Below are positions 22,026-32,499 of a DNA stretch of 64,000 nt, piece after piece; the stretch's first letter is position 1; each line of letters opens with the position of its first letter. Under the pieces are notes generated by a model that was not told where the DNA came from, ran no database searches, and worked only from the letters and a program-made list of their open reading frames with translations. This DNA comes from Brienomyrus brachyistius. Lineage: Eukaryota > Chordata > Actinopteri > Osteoglossiformes > Mormyridae. The position numbers were made by a program, and so were the translations under genes. Where the stretch lies: contig NC_064550.1 of the NCBI RefSeq assembly GCF_023856365.1, positions 22,631,629-22,695,628 on the forward strand. The letters are read 5' to 3'.

Positions 22026-24693
22026 ATATAACGGGACCTACCTTGTCATTGTCCAATGATATGATATGAATAAGTGAATGACGGAGGAGGGGACACTGTG
22101 GACCAATCAGCTTTCGGCTGCAGCCTGTGGCCCCACCCCCATTTATGACCCAGGCTTTATTGATTAAAGTGCTGAAGGGGGTTTTGTTACAGCACATTCT
22201 CATTCTACTGTTAATTTCTGGACATAGTTAACAACCTACTGATCACACCCTGGTTCCCGCAGCAACAATACAGTCCTAGTTCAGTCTGAGTTGGCAGTTA
22301 CCCCCAGATTAGCGAATTCTTTCACTATCTTAAAAATAGTCTCAACAATTGCTGAGATCAAAACAAGAAGTTTTGCTGCCTCTGATGGCGAGGCTGCTGT
22401 AGGCCTGCTCCTCAGGCATCACTCTTGACCATAAGGAAAAGCAAATTTTCTGCGCTTCACAGCAAATGCTCTTGGCCTTTTTAACCCTGATATCTGTGCT
22501 TATGTCCGAGCCTCCTGTTGTCGACACCACCAGGCACGGTAACGGGTCCGAGGCGGCTTTGTGGTACCACGCCATCTAGGTGTGGAAAGCACTCTCTTGC
22601 TTAACGGTGGTTGGTGTGGGAAGTCCAACTTTGGTTAGAACAAAGTCTCCACCCATTTAGGGGGAAACGTGTTTTTTGGGAGGTGGTTGTACTGGCTGGT
22701 TTTGATTACTGGGGGGTTACAACCCTTCCATCCCCTCTGTAATTTACACCCATGCCCAAAATGACTTTATGAGTAGGGCCCCAAGAAACAGCCCCCCCCC
22801 CCCCCCCATCTCCAGACTGTTTTGCTACTCACAGGCCGTTGCTCTAAGATTACATGGGATGCTGGGCTCAAAAGAATTGAATTAGTCAAGGTAAATGAAT
22901 TTTATTTTGTGATTAAAAGTGTAATCTATCTCACTAATTGAACCACAGTGCTGATCGTTTCACTGGGAGTAGCTTCCGAAAAACGTTAATATGCGTTAAT
23001 TTCCCCCTTAAAGCCTGGATGAATGGACACCCGCTGACATGCCGCCTCTCCGGAAGATTCTACGGAAGATTCTATGGAAGATTCACGTAAGCTTTGTCTC
23101 TATGGAGAATAGACGAAAGCCTATTGGTGAATATGCCTCGATGACGTGTCTTCAGAGCTCGCTTGAATGCCGTGCTTCACTGAGAGTCTATGAGAGCTTC
23201 ATCCATAGTCTATTTTTTTTAGCCAGTGTTGATTGGACAGTCGACTGGCAGTCAGATATTTTAAACCCGCCTGGTAGCCATCCTTCTCACCATGGTGATT
23301 GGGTGACGTCTCAACATGACAGGATAGACCACCAATAACATTAAGGCTCACGACTGACATGTAACACACGCTGTTGCCTCACATCATTCAGTCATTCTGT
23401 CATTCGCAGGGCCACAGAAACCTTTCGTTGCAGCCCAGAGTGATAGTTTAACATTTCGTATGTCATCTTTGGCCACTGGCATTTGCAAATGTTGTCATCA
23501 TTGTCATTGAGTTTTATCGTTATCAGTGACTTTTGAGTTTGATTCCTTGTTTAATTTTCTGTGAATTTTTTGTGATTTTTAGTAGAAGTTGGTAGTTAGC
23601 TCACTAACTACGGTGTTTGAATGTTTAAAATGGTAAATCTGCTTGAGAAGGACATAGAATAATAGATCATTTCTTACAGAAATAACAGAGAGCAAAATTT
23701 ACATAAAAGTAGTTGGCCGATTAAATAAGACCTTTTACTGTCATACTGCTAAATGTCGATTCGTGCGCTTCCTTCATTTTTTAAATCTCCAGCCACCACA
23801 GGTGTTAACTGAAAAAAACACCGCATGCTTCACTTCCGGAAAATTGGAATGTTGTTCAGGTAAACTTTTGCGAATTTCTCCAATCCTGGCAGAGTTCGTC
23901 CTTCAGAATGAGTCCTCACGATGTTCCAAAATAACATCGGCTGTCAACGATCGTTTTTTGGGTACGTCGCCTTGCAGATGGACTTGGAGCCACATGACAC
24001 ACCTTCAAAAGGAGCTTCTGCAGAATCCAGAGGTAGATGGACCTGGAGCAGAACCTGCTGAAGAACTGGAAATTAGCTATCGGTTTTTTATTAAGTGCTA
24101 AGTCAAAGAAAGGCCTCGTTTTAACGATACGGCGATTTTTAAAAGTCAGGCAGCAATGTGTCTCTGGTTTTTTTGCAGAATTTATTCTGTGTGAAGATGC
24201 ATGCGAACAGGTGTTCACCACAACATGCCTTTTATTTCATAGACAATTTGTAGGATTCACAGCTACAAACACGCACCACAGATGGCCAAGCAGCCCAGTC
24301 CTGAAACTCAGAACCTGGCCCACGCCCGAGTTATCACTCCATATGCAGGCCTGACGCTGAGCGCGGCCGCACGATTCACTCCTGCGCATGCTGAGACCTC
24401 CACCCAGCTCAATGCAGATCAAAGGTCACCAGTTCCAACCTTGCCCCCACTTTGCATATATTCCGTGTTCCCCCCCACCATGCATTGCACAGGTCTTTTT
24501 CCCAGCTACTCCCAGTGGGGCTGCTTTCTCCCACCACTCAAATCACACATTTATGTGGGGGGCCCCCTGTTGGCCACTAATGGTCACTGCAGAACAGGAA
24601 CAAGGGACCCCAAAAAACAACAAACCGGCCCCTGGGTTCTCTGGATTCCACATGCAGTACAAAGATGTTTGATTAATTACCCATAATGTATCT

Positions 24694-24926
24694 ATGTGAC
24701 CTGTGATAGACTGGCATCTCATCCGGGGTGTTTCCCAGGGTGGGCCTGGTGTGACTTGGGATAGGCTACAAGCTCCCCATGACCTGTATCGGAAGATGGA
24801 TGGATGTATGGATGGATGGATGGATAGATAGATAGATAGATGGATGGATGGTTGGATGGATGGATGGTTGGATCGATGGATGGATGGTTGGATGGATGGT
24901 TGGATGGATGGATAGATGGATGGATA
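24694..24926 (+). repeat. SINE tail extended into a (GATG)n microsatellite
   Basis: GTGATAGACTGGCATCTCAT and GATAGGCTACAAGCTCCCC are typical SINE body phrases. The tail passes into about 130 bp of GGAT/GATA tetranucleotides with GGTT variants (24794-24926). Confidence 0.8.
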
Positions 24927-26491
24927 ATTCAGCTTACAACCAACGAACAGAGAGCCACCACTACCAGTTGACCAGCCATGAAGTGGCGTGACCCAGCCTC
25001 ACCTCCCCCCCCCCCCCATGTTTCCATCATATCTGACATCTGCTGTGCTATTACAGGCCTACCATCTTCTCGCCCATCTCAGAAGGCCTCTAGTTCAAAT
25101 GGCGAGAAGTCTGAGAAGCACGTTGACACCTTGGCTCTCTCCCCAGCGGCAAGCACAAAACAGGGCGACTGAGTCACAAGACAGTCAGTCAGATGATTAT
25201 CACAAACGGTGACTTAACAATGCCAAGTGAAATCTGACATGCTTGGGATTTCTATGCAGCAGCTACTAAATTTAACGATAACTCATCTCGTTCATATATG
25301 CAAGGTACTCCAGCAGCGTCACTGTGTCATAGAAGATCTTCCGTCAGACGTTGTCACCAAAAGTTGGTACCCTGGAGTTGGCTGGGGGGACATCGCAGTG
25401 ACTGGTCTTAGTGACGATGAGGGGCATTTTACCGTGACCTTTTACAGAGGCAACACCCTAGAGGTACATGGGAAGTAATCAGAGGCTAATCGTGTGAGTT
25501 TCACTCGTTCTCATTTCTCACCAAATCTGTAGAAGTGCGCTCAGCCTCTCACTGAAGGAACGGTTCTGCTGCAACCCCATGGTTGGTTTTAGCTGTCAAA
25601 CTGGATAAATCCTAACAAACACTTTGTGCCATACGTTTGAACCGTGAAAAAGCTAAGCGGCTCTTGTTCGTTTTCTGCGCCGCCTCGGACATCTGGGCAG
25701 CAACAACCTCACAGTCTCACCCCGCATGTGACAGAGCTTCTCTCTCAAACATTTGGCTTCAGCGAGCCTTTTTTTGCATCTACCCATCGGCTTCGCTTTC
25801 TGCCATTTCGAGCTCCGCGTCTGGCTGTGGGTTGGTCGAAGCTGGCTCGCAGCTCTGCCTGACTATCCGCCTGCGTCTCTGCCTCCTACGCTCGCTTCTT
25901 TGTCTCGGGCAGATTATCAGAAGGATGGGAACGCCGCTTCGTCAAAGGAATTATTGCGTTTGTCGAACCAGAGCTCTATTCACCGCTGTGCCATTGCCGA
26001 CTGCAAGGCAAGGATTACTAGCTGGTTAAAAACGGGAGCTCACGAAGGTTAATCCACGAATCCTACAGCTTGCAGAAACCGACTCACGTGTCCATTGTCT
26101 ATCCTCCCCATAAATGTGGGAGAAATTAACCGCTGTGACAGCGTTTCTGCCTCTTGTCCCAGCCCGACCTGCCTTGACAAGTGTTGGGTAGCTACCGAAG
26201 CCTACTAGGCTTTGTAGGTACGGTCCGTTCAAGACTGCCCTAACAAGCTGTGCTGCACTAGCTTCTACCCCCCTGTGTTCACTGTCATGGAAACATTGGA
26301 AGGTGTAAATTTCCTAGCTGGGTAGTTATTTTTAATGTGCCATACCAGAGCTGAATTGTGACAATCCGCGTTTATTTTCCTTAAGGCCTCTGCAGCTCAC
26401 TGCCAGTGACCATAACTCTATTGGACGACTAACGTCCAACCCCTACTGACTCTGCCATGCAGGGGTGTCTCAGCTCCCGCTGTCTGCCACG

Positions 26492-26510
26492 CCCCCCCCC
26501 CCCCCCCCCC
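26492..26510. repeat. Poly-C tract (19)
   Basis: Uninterrupted run of 19 C within a GC-rich 300-bp segment. Confidence 0.9.
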
Positions 26511-26935
26511 GGTACACTCTGGGGTATTTCTGGCTGGTTCGCCCCTGGGCCTCGGGGGTTCGAGAGCAAAGGCGGACAGGCGCACCAGCGACGACAAGTG
26601 TCCCGGAATCTTCCGCGTCCTCGGTCCACAATCTCTCACGTTTCGTCGTGGGGCCGAATGCGGCCTTGGCTCCCGGCCCACTGCATGCGCGTGAGCTGCC
26701 CCTTCCACAGGTGACACTGGGACACATTGTTCCTCTCACATTACCCATCTCCTGCTCACCTGTGCACATGCTTTTCTGCAGATGCTTATCTGCCAGATTT
26801 CTCAAACATGGCTTGGGATGGCAAATAGAATGGATGGCAATCATCTATGCAAATTTCTGTGTGTGTGTTTGTACATGTATATATGCATTGTACACTTCCT
26901 TAAGGCCTGCGTAGCTCACTGCCAATGACCATAAC

Positions 26936-26938
26936 TCC

Positions 26939-27007
<69 letters not shown>

Positions 27008-27030
27008 TATATATATATACACATACACAT
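26936..27030. repeat. Compound (CT)n(AT)n(AC)n microsatellite
   Basis: CT units pass into a long AT run, then AC and AT units. Confidence 0.95.
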
Positions 27031-27596
27031 GTGCGTTACGATGAGTAAATGGTTTTCATTTTCAGTTCGTTACACCGTATTTAATAAATTTATTAATTTA
27101 TTACACGAGATATTCAACTCTTCATTATAAAATAGGCTTCGTGTTAGTGGTTTGGTCCAATTGTAGGCTAATGTATGTGTTCTAAGCAGGTTTAAGCTAG
27201 GCTAGGCTATGGTGTTTGTTAGGGGTAGGTGTGCTGTATTAAAATGCATTTTCGCCTTGCAATTTTTTTCTCCTTACGACCGGTTTGTCGGATCGTAACC
27301 CGTCTGTATGCGAAAACAATTGTTCCCCTCAATGTAACGCCACACGCATCATATATCTGAAGCTGATTTTAAGACCCCGACTACTGACTATATGGGTACA
27401 TAATTATGGTTCTTTACCATCTTTTAGACTCTTCGTGTTTTAATGTGCTGATTTGTCTTGCAGCTGCCCTTCTAGGGTAGATGCTGAATTTCTATGTCCC
27501 ATAATGCCCTTCTGCCGTTTTCATGTGTATGATACCAAAATACCAAAACGAAGAAATAGATTCCTTCAAATTATAAGCCCTTCCTCTGTGTACTTT

Positions 27597-28096
27597 NNNN
27601 NNNNNNNNNNNNNNNNNNNNNNNNNNNNNNNNNNNNNNNNNNNNNNNNNNNNNNNNNNNNNNNNNNNNNNNNNNNNNNNNNNNNNNNNNNNNNNNNNNNN
27701 NNNNNNNNNNNNNNNNNNNNNNNNNNNNNNNNNNNNNNNNNNNNNNNNNNNNNNNNNNNNNNNNNNNNNNNNNNNNNNNNNNNNNNNNNNNNNNNNNNNN
27801 NNNNNNNNNNNNNNNNNNNNNNNNNNNNNNNNNNNNNNNNNNNNNNNNNNNNNNNNNNNNNNNNNNNNNNNNNNNNNNNNNNNNNNNNNNNNNNNNNNNN
27901 NNNNNNNNNNNNNNNNNNNNNNNNNNNNNNNNNNNNNNNNNNNNNNNNNNNNNNNNNNNNNNNNNNNNNNNNNNNNNNNNNNNNNNNNNNNNNNNNNNNN
28001 NNNNNNNNNNNNNNNNNNNNNNNNNNNNNNNNNNNNNNNNNNNNNNNNNNNNNNNNNNNNNNNNNNNNNNNNNNNNNNNNNNNNNNNNNNNNNNNN
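27597..28096. other. Assembly gap of 500 N
   Basis: Exactly 500 N, the conventional size for a gap of unknown length. Any open frame spanning it is meaningless. Missing exons, for example of the zinc-finger gene or the zbtb46 BTB exon, could lie in it. Confidence 1.
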
Positions 28097-28631
28097 CCAT
28101 TCGTTTCGGTCTGAGTTGTGGACACTGCCATCACCTCGCTGGCTGGAACAGAACCGGGTCCTGCGGACCACCCGTCCGAGCAGCTCCTCTGTCTCCGTCT
28201 CTGGCCATCTGTTTGTTAGTCCATGTGAGGTGTCCTCAGAGTGGGGGGTGTGTGTGTGTGGAGGGGGGAGAGGGGGAGATGTACCTACACCACACCAGGG
28301 ACGAGCAAACAGCAGCGTCCAGCCCAATTTGCATCCCCCGGCAGAGGCAGGCAAATATTGAATACCCCCTCCTGTCACCAGAGACAAAGAGTATTCTCTT
28401 TCTCGACCTGTTGTAGAAGTGCACAGGATTCTGGGAGGAAAAAAAAAAAGTGTGAGAATGCCAGACAATCGAAGCTTGGCAAGAACTTTCATTCACACTG
28501 ATAAATAATTGCCATTGTACGTTCATCAGCGCGCTTATTAAAATATAACGTCTTATGTAACTCTTTCTTTTTTCCTGCTTTTTTTTTCTTTTGGAGTCTT
28601 TTCTTTCTATCCGTTTATGTGTGTGTGAGGC

Positions 28632-28663
<32 letters not shown>

Positions 28664-28667
28664 GTGT
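28632..28667. repeat. (GT)n microsatellite
   Basis: GT repeat about 95 bp upstream of the zinc-finger gene exon at 28763. Confidence 0.9.
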
Positions 28668-28762
28668 TGTGTTATTGCATGGCAAAGATTTTTAATACAT
28701 TTTGCTTTTTAAAGCAGCGGGGCCCTTCTAACACCCCCCCCCCCCCTGTATTTTTCTTACAG

Positions 28763-28806
28763 GCCATGATGGAGTGTGAAGAGCATTTTCGGGGCGGGGG
28801 TTTCAG
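28763..28806 (+). CDS. Zinc-finger gene, small upstream exon
   Basis: 44-nt exon encoding AMMECEEHFRGGGF plus two bases of Arg, between acceptor TTCTTACAG and donor GTACGA. Its phase matches the finger exon exactly. Assigned by phase and splice sites only. Confidence 0.5.
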
Positions 28807-29522
28807 GTACGAGAGCCAGGCGTCGCGTGTGGCCCGCGTGGTTTTTTTTTGGTTTTTTCCCTCCCCCGATGCCACGAGACGCATGGTAAGCCTTGTTTTT
28901 GCGCTCTCCTTGCCCGGCCACTCACGGATCGCTCCGCCCCAGGTCTGGACGGGCAGCCAGCCACCAGGAGAGGAGGATCAGATGGCGCTGGCGGATAAGG
29001 GCCGGCCGGACGCGGCGGGAGCTGCAGAGCAGCCAGGCGACTTGGCCCCGGGGGCTGGCCTGCTCCCTGTGCAAGCGGCTGTTCGGCAGCCTGGAGCAGC
29101 TGAAGGAGCACGAGTATGGGCACACCCTGTCCCTGGTGGCCCTGTCCCTGGATTGCTTTGACGTGCGGCGCCCCCTGGTGACCGCCGAGCCGCCCGCCCG
29201 CTACCTGTGCTCGCAGTGCCCGGCTAGCTTCACCCTCAAATCCAACGCCGACCGGCACGAGAAGACCATCCACTTCAAGAAGAAGATGATGCGCTGCGTC
29301 TCATGCCTGAAGAATTTCCGCGACCGGACCGACCTGAACCGGCACCTATCGTCCGTTCACTCCAGCGAGCGCGTCTTTGCCTGCCCAGTCTGTGCCAAGG
29401 CCTTCAGCACCCAGAAGAACCTGGCAACTCATACCAAGGTGTGCTGTCAGTCCCGACCCCTGGCTGGGCATCTCTGGGACATGCAGCTGCTGAAGACGGA
29501 GGGGGCCCGGCCCAGCCCATGA
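28763..29522 (+). CDS. C2H2 zinc-finger protein, C-terminal exons (identity unknown)
   Basis: Two exons, 28763-28806 and 28943-29522, joined in phase across a 136-nt intron (GTACGA...CCCCAG). The split codon AG|G makes Arg. The second exon encodes a basic stretch (RRIRWRWRIRAGRTRRELQ) followed by four zinc fingers: CSLCKRLFGSLEQLKEHEYGH, CSQC...H-x4-H, CVSCLKNFRDRTDLNRH-x4-H and a final CPVCAKAFSTQKNLATHTKVC (C2HC). A 30-residue tail ends at TGA 29520-29522. A nuclear DNA-binding role is expected for such fingers. I do not recognise the family member, and no BTB, KRAB or SCAN domain is visible; upstream exons may lie before or in the 500-N gap. The frame is open throughout, unlike zbtb46 next door. 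Confidence 0.75.
28943..29522 (+). CDS. Zinc-finger gene, terminal exon with four fingers
   Basis: Acceptor GCTCCGCCCCAG, open to the stop at 29522, strongly GC-biased at third positions. The spacing of about 39 residues between finger 1 and finger 2 is longer than a canonical TGEKP linker, while fingers 2-4 are tandem. Confidence 0.8.
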
Positions 29523-29710
29523 CTGATGCCCCCAGGCACTCGACCTGTCTGCTGTGGTCTTTCCCGGCGCCGGTTCCTAAAAACCCAACCGTCGCTCTTG
29601 TCAGGATTGTCCATTTTAATATATGCAAAGCACTGTTTATCGTTTCGTACAAAGAATGTATTTATTTGTATATTTTGTATTTCGAATTAAAGACTCTATT
29701 TCTGGGCTTG
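29523..29710 (+). other. 3' UTR of the zinc-finger gene
   Basis: Short AT-rich trailer with the poly(A) hexamer ATTAAA at about 29686-29691, followed by a T/G-rich downstream element. An alternative distal site is AATAAA at about 31764, where AT-rich 3'-UTR-like sequence ends. Confidence 0.5.
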
Positions 29711-32324
29711 ACATTTTATATTTTTGGTCCTCTTTAATATTTGACAAGAGCAATCACTATGCACATCAGTAACCAATCTATTTTTGATCAGGTTCAACTG
29801 TGGGATTCTTACTCGTGCATAATCGCGTCGGCTGTGTACGACCACTACGTCTCTGGGTGCTGCTCCGTCTACCGTGTGGCGTGAGCAATCACCATCTCTA
29901 ACCCCCCCCCCACCCAGAAACCTGCACTCCGGGGGTCCGTAACAGAAACCCCACGAGTCCCGTGACAGCGCGTGCCGGCACCCCCCCCCCGCCCCCCCAA
30001 TTGCCTTGCTCCATTCCCGTTTTCATCTTTTTGTGCTGTTTGTTCGATGGAAGAGGATTGCGCTTTGTTGCAGCAAATCCTGCTTCGCGCGGTCGCTGTC
30101 CTCGATGCCTTTGTCTCAGCCACACTGAATAATTACGGTAATTGGCTTGCGAGGCCCCCGACCTTGTTTGACCTGTGACCTCGGATAAAGGAGGAAGGCG
30201 GGGAGCCGAGGGCCCAGTGGGCGGGGCTGAGGGAAGTGACCTCTTTTGAACTGTTAGGTGACCTCATGCTGATGTCGGCATGCGGTGGTGGTGGTGGGGG
30301 GGGGGGGGGGGGGTGGCTGAGCTAAGTTGGCCTGGATGATTTTAAATGGTTAAACATGTTTCCTTCAGCATCTCTATCTGCTCTGTTTGGGTATGAAGTC
30401 CTTCAATTCACCGGTCGGAGATGAATGACCATCATACAGGCGGCTGAACTGGAATCCTGAGGTTGCTCCCAATCGGGAACGAGGGCCTCGCCGTCACCGG
30501 GTCCCATCAGAACCACACACAGAATATTTCATTTAATCAGCCAAATGGGAGGAAGTAGAATCCAGAAACTGCCAACCCCTCCCCTTCCGGTGATCCCAGC
30601 GTACCGTGTTGCTTAGACTGCTACTCCCCAAATCTTCTCCATGAAAAATGAGACTGGTCACTCTCGCCGTCGTCGTAGAGTCTTTTTAGGTCGCACGCTT
30701 GTGACTCGTGCGAAGGCGGACGCCGGGTCTCGGGGACAACATGCCCAAGTGGCGTCTTTAGAGTCACGGACGTTAGCGCGTTAGCATCTAATGCACTACC
30801 TCTCTTACGGGAAAAAAAAAAGCGGATCGCTGCTGCAGTGTCGCTTGACTCTGAACCGATTGGAAATTGCGTATTATTTTTTTTATTATTATGTATTTAT
30901 TTTTATGTTTTAGCTTTTACTTTTGTTTTCTTTGTGGCAGTAGCATGTATTGTCTTAGCAAACAGTAGCTAACAACCTGTAGAGTTGGGCTTGCCTTCCG
31001 TTCACGCTTCCTAATCCCTGGTTCAACTTTTACTGCTACCGAACTGCTGGTCTGACTTGTTCGCTGAGAGTTACTCTCCTGATGCCCGGAGCTGGTGTCT
31101 GACTAAAGACACACATGCTAGGTTGATGTGGTTGGGTTTGGGGCTTAGCATGTGGCGCGGCTAGCATGCATTTAGCATGTGAATATGTGTCTGCGTCGGA
31201 TTTACCTGCGGCCTGCTGTTCAGGATTCTGCCATGAGTGACATTTTAGGCCGATTTTCCCGACCTTAGCCCCGCCTTACTCTCCGGGAAGCCGTGTGTAA
31301 AATAGTAACATGGTAACCGCCTGCCTAGCCTGGTGAGTCAGAGTGAGAGTCAGAGTCTGGAGTCACAGCAGTGCCTCAGAACGAGGTGCGGATTTCTTAA
31401 AAAAGGCGGAGGCTTGCTTGTCCTGTGCGAATGCAAACTCTGCTGGAAGGAAATTGCTAATGCAAAAGAAAAAAAAAAAGAAAATCGCCCTCAGGACAAA
31501 TAGATGCATTTTTATGTTTCCTCACTTGTACTTCTCTAGTGAAAGCAAATAAAATTAATACAGATTGTTTCATATGAAGAGTGTTAGCAGCAAATTACTG
31601 TTGATAATATTTATGACGGGACAGCGATGCATTTATGTGATTTTTGTATATTCTAAAAGTATGTACTATTTTATAAAGCATAGTCTTTGCTTGATGTTCA
31701 GAATGATCTAGAAGACAATGTATTTTTTTAAAGTATGTGTTTTATTCTGTAGTTTCTGTATTCAAATAAACTGGCATAAAAAGGGTTAAAGGACGCTGAC
31801 CTTGGCTTGTCGTTTTTTTATTTTTTTTTCACTAACCAGACCAAAAGTGAGTTGCTTTGCTGTTGTCGTGACGTGAACTTCCTTAGAAACGGGTGGGGGG
31901 ACAGTCGTAGGCTCGGGCAGATTTAACAGAATTAGCTCCACCTTCTGGACGCGGGATTACAGGGCGTCTGTCCCAGAAGCAGAGGAATCACCAGGGAGAA
32001 AAAAAAGAGACTCGCGTGAGCATGAAAGGTGCCGGGCCTTCTGTCGCCCTGCCACACAGAGGGCTTTGCCACTCGGGCCACGGTGAGAACAGCGGGCTTG
32101 ACCTTCTTTATGGCGTCTTAACTCTGTGCAGGTCTAGACCAAGAGGATAATTGGCTTAAGAGACTGCAAATAAACAAACGAAAAACAGGGCACTCCACTC
32201 GAGCATTTCACGCCGACGGGGGGGAAATCGCCCCCAGGTTCTGACAGCAGCGGTAGGTGGACAGTTCGACCCCTGAGGATTAAGCTCACTCTCTTTGTGT
32301 TTTCTCACCCCCCCCTCCCCGCAG
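29711..32324. other. Region between the zinc-finger gene and zbtb46 fingers
   Basis: Probably zbtb46 intron and/or intergenic DNA. Poly-C near 29900 and 29980, poly-G (18) at 30296-30313, AT-rich 3'-UTR-like sequence with AATAAA hexamers near 31549 and 31764. No BTB-encoding exon is present. Confidence 0.55.
30296..30313. repeat. Poly-G tract (18)
   Basis: Run of 18 G preceded by GGT triplets. Confidence 0.9.
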
Positions 32325-32499
32325 TGAACGATTTCACCGTCATCCGGAAGAAGTTCAAGTGTCCGTACTGCAGCTTCTCTGCCATGCACCAGTGCATCCT
32401 GAAGAGCACATGCGCTCCCACACCGGCGAGAGGCCGTACCCCTGCGAGATCTGTGGCAAGAAGTTCACCCGCCGCGAGCACATGAAGAGGCATACGCTG
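32325..32499 (+). CDS. zbtb46: zbtb46 exon with zinc fingers 1-2 (one-base deletion)
   Basis: Acceptor CCCCGCAG, donor GTAGGT after CATACGCTG. The human-like protein needs 176 nt here; 175 are present. Up to HQCILK the frame is correct, then AGCACATGCGC reads out of frame, where an Arg codon plus CACATGCGC is expected (RHMR). After that point the other frame gives [17 protein letters not shown] and REHMKRHTL. Confidence 0.88.

Larger units (their letters stand above)
22026..27596. other. Non-coding region before the scaffold gap
   Basis: No coding exon recognised. Contains poly-C at 22794-22807, a SINE-like tail with a GATG repeat (24694-24926), poly-C at 26492-26510 and a CT/AT/AC compound repeat at 26936-27030. 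An open frame at 25227-25478 (83 codons) has no recognisable motif. Confidence 0.55.

Noticed and set aside
27453..28492. Long open frames of about 300 codons across 27.5-28.5 kb
   Set aside because: They exist only because they run through the 500-N gap.
28893..29125. Alternative frame over the zinc-finger exon (ADKGRPDAAGAAEQPGDL)
   Set aside because: It would need a frameshift before finger 1, whereas the finger frame itself joins in phase to the upstream 44-nt exon.
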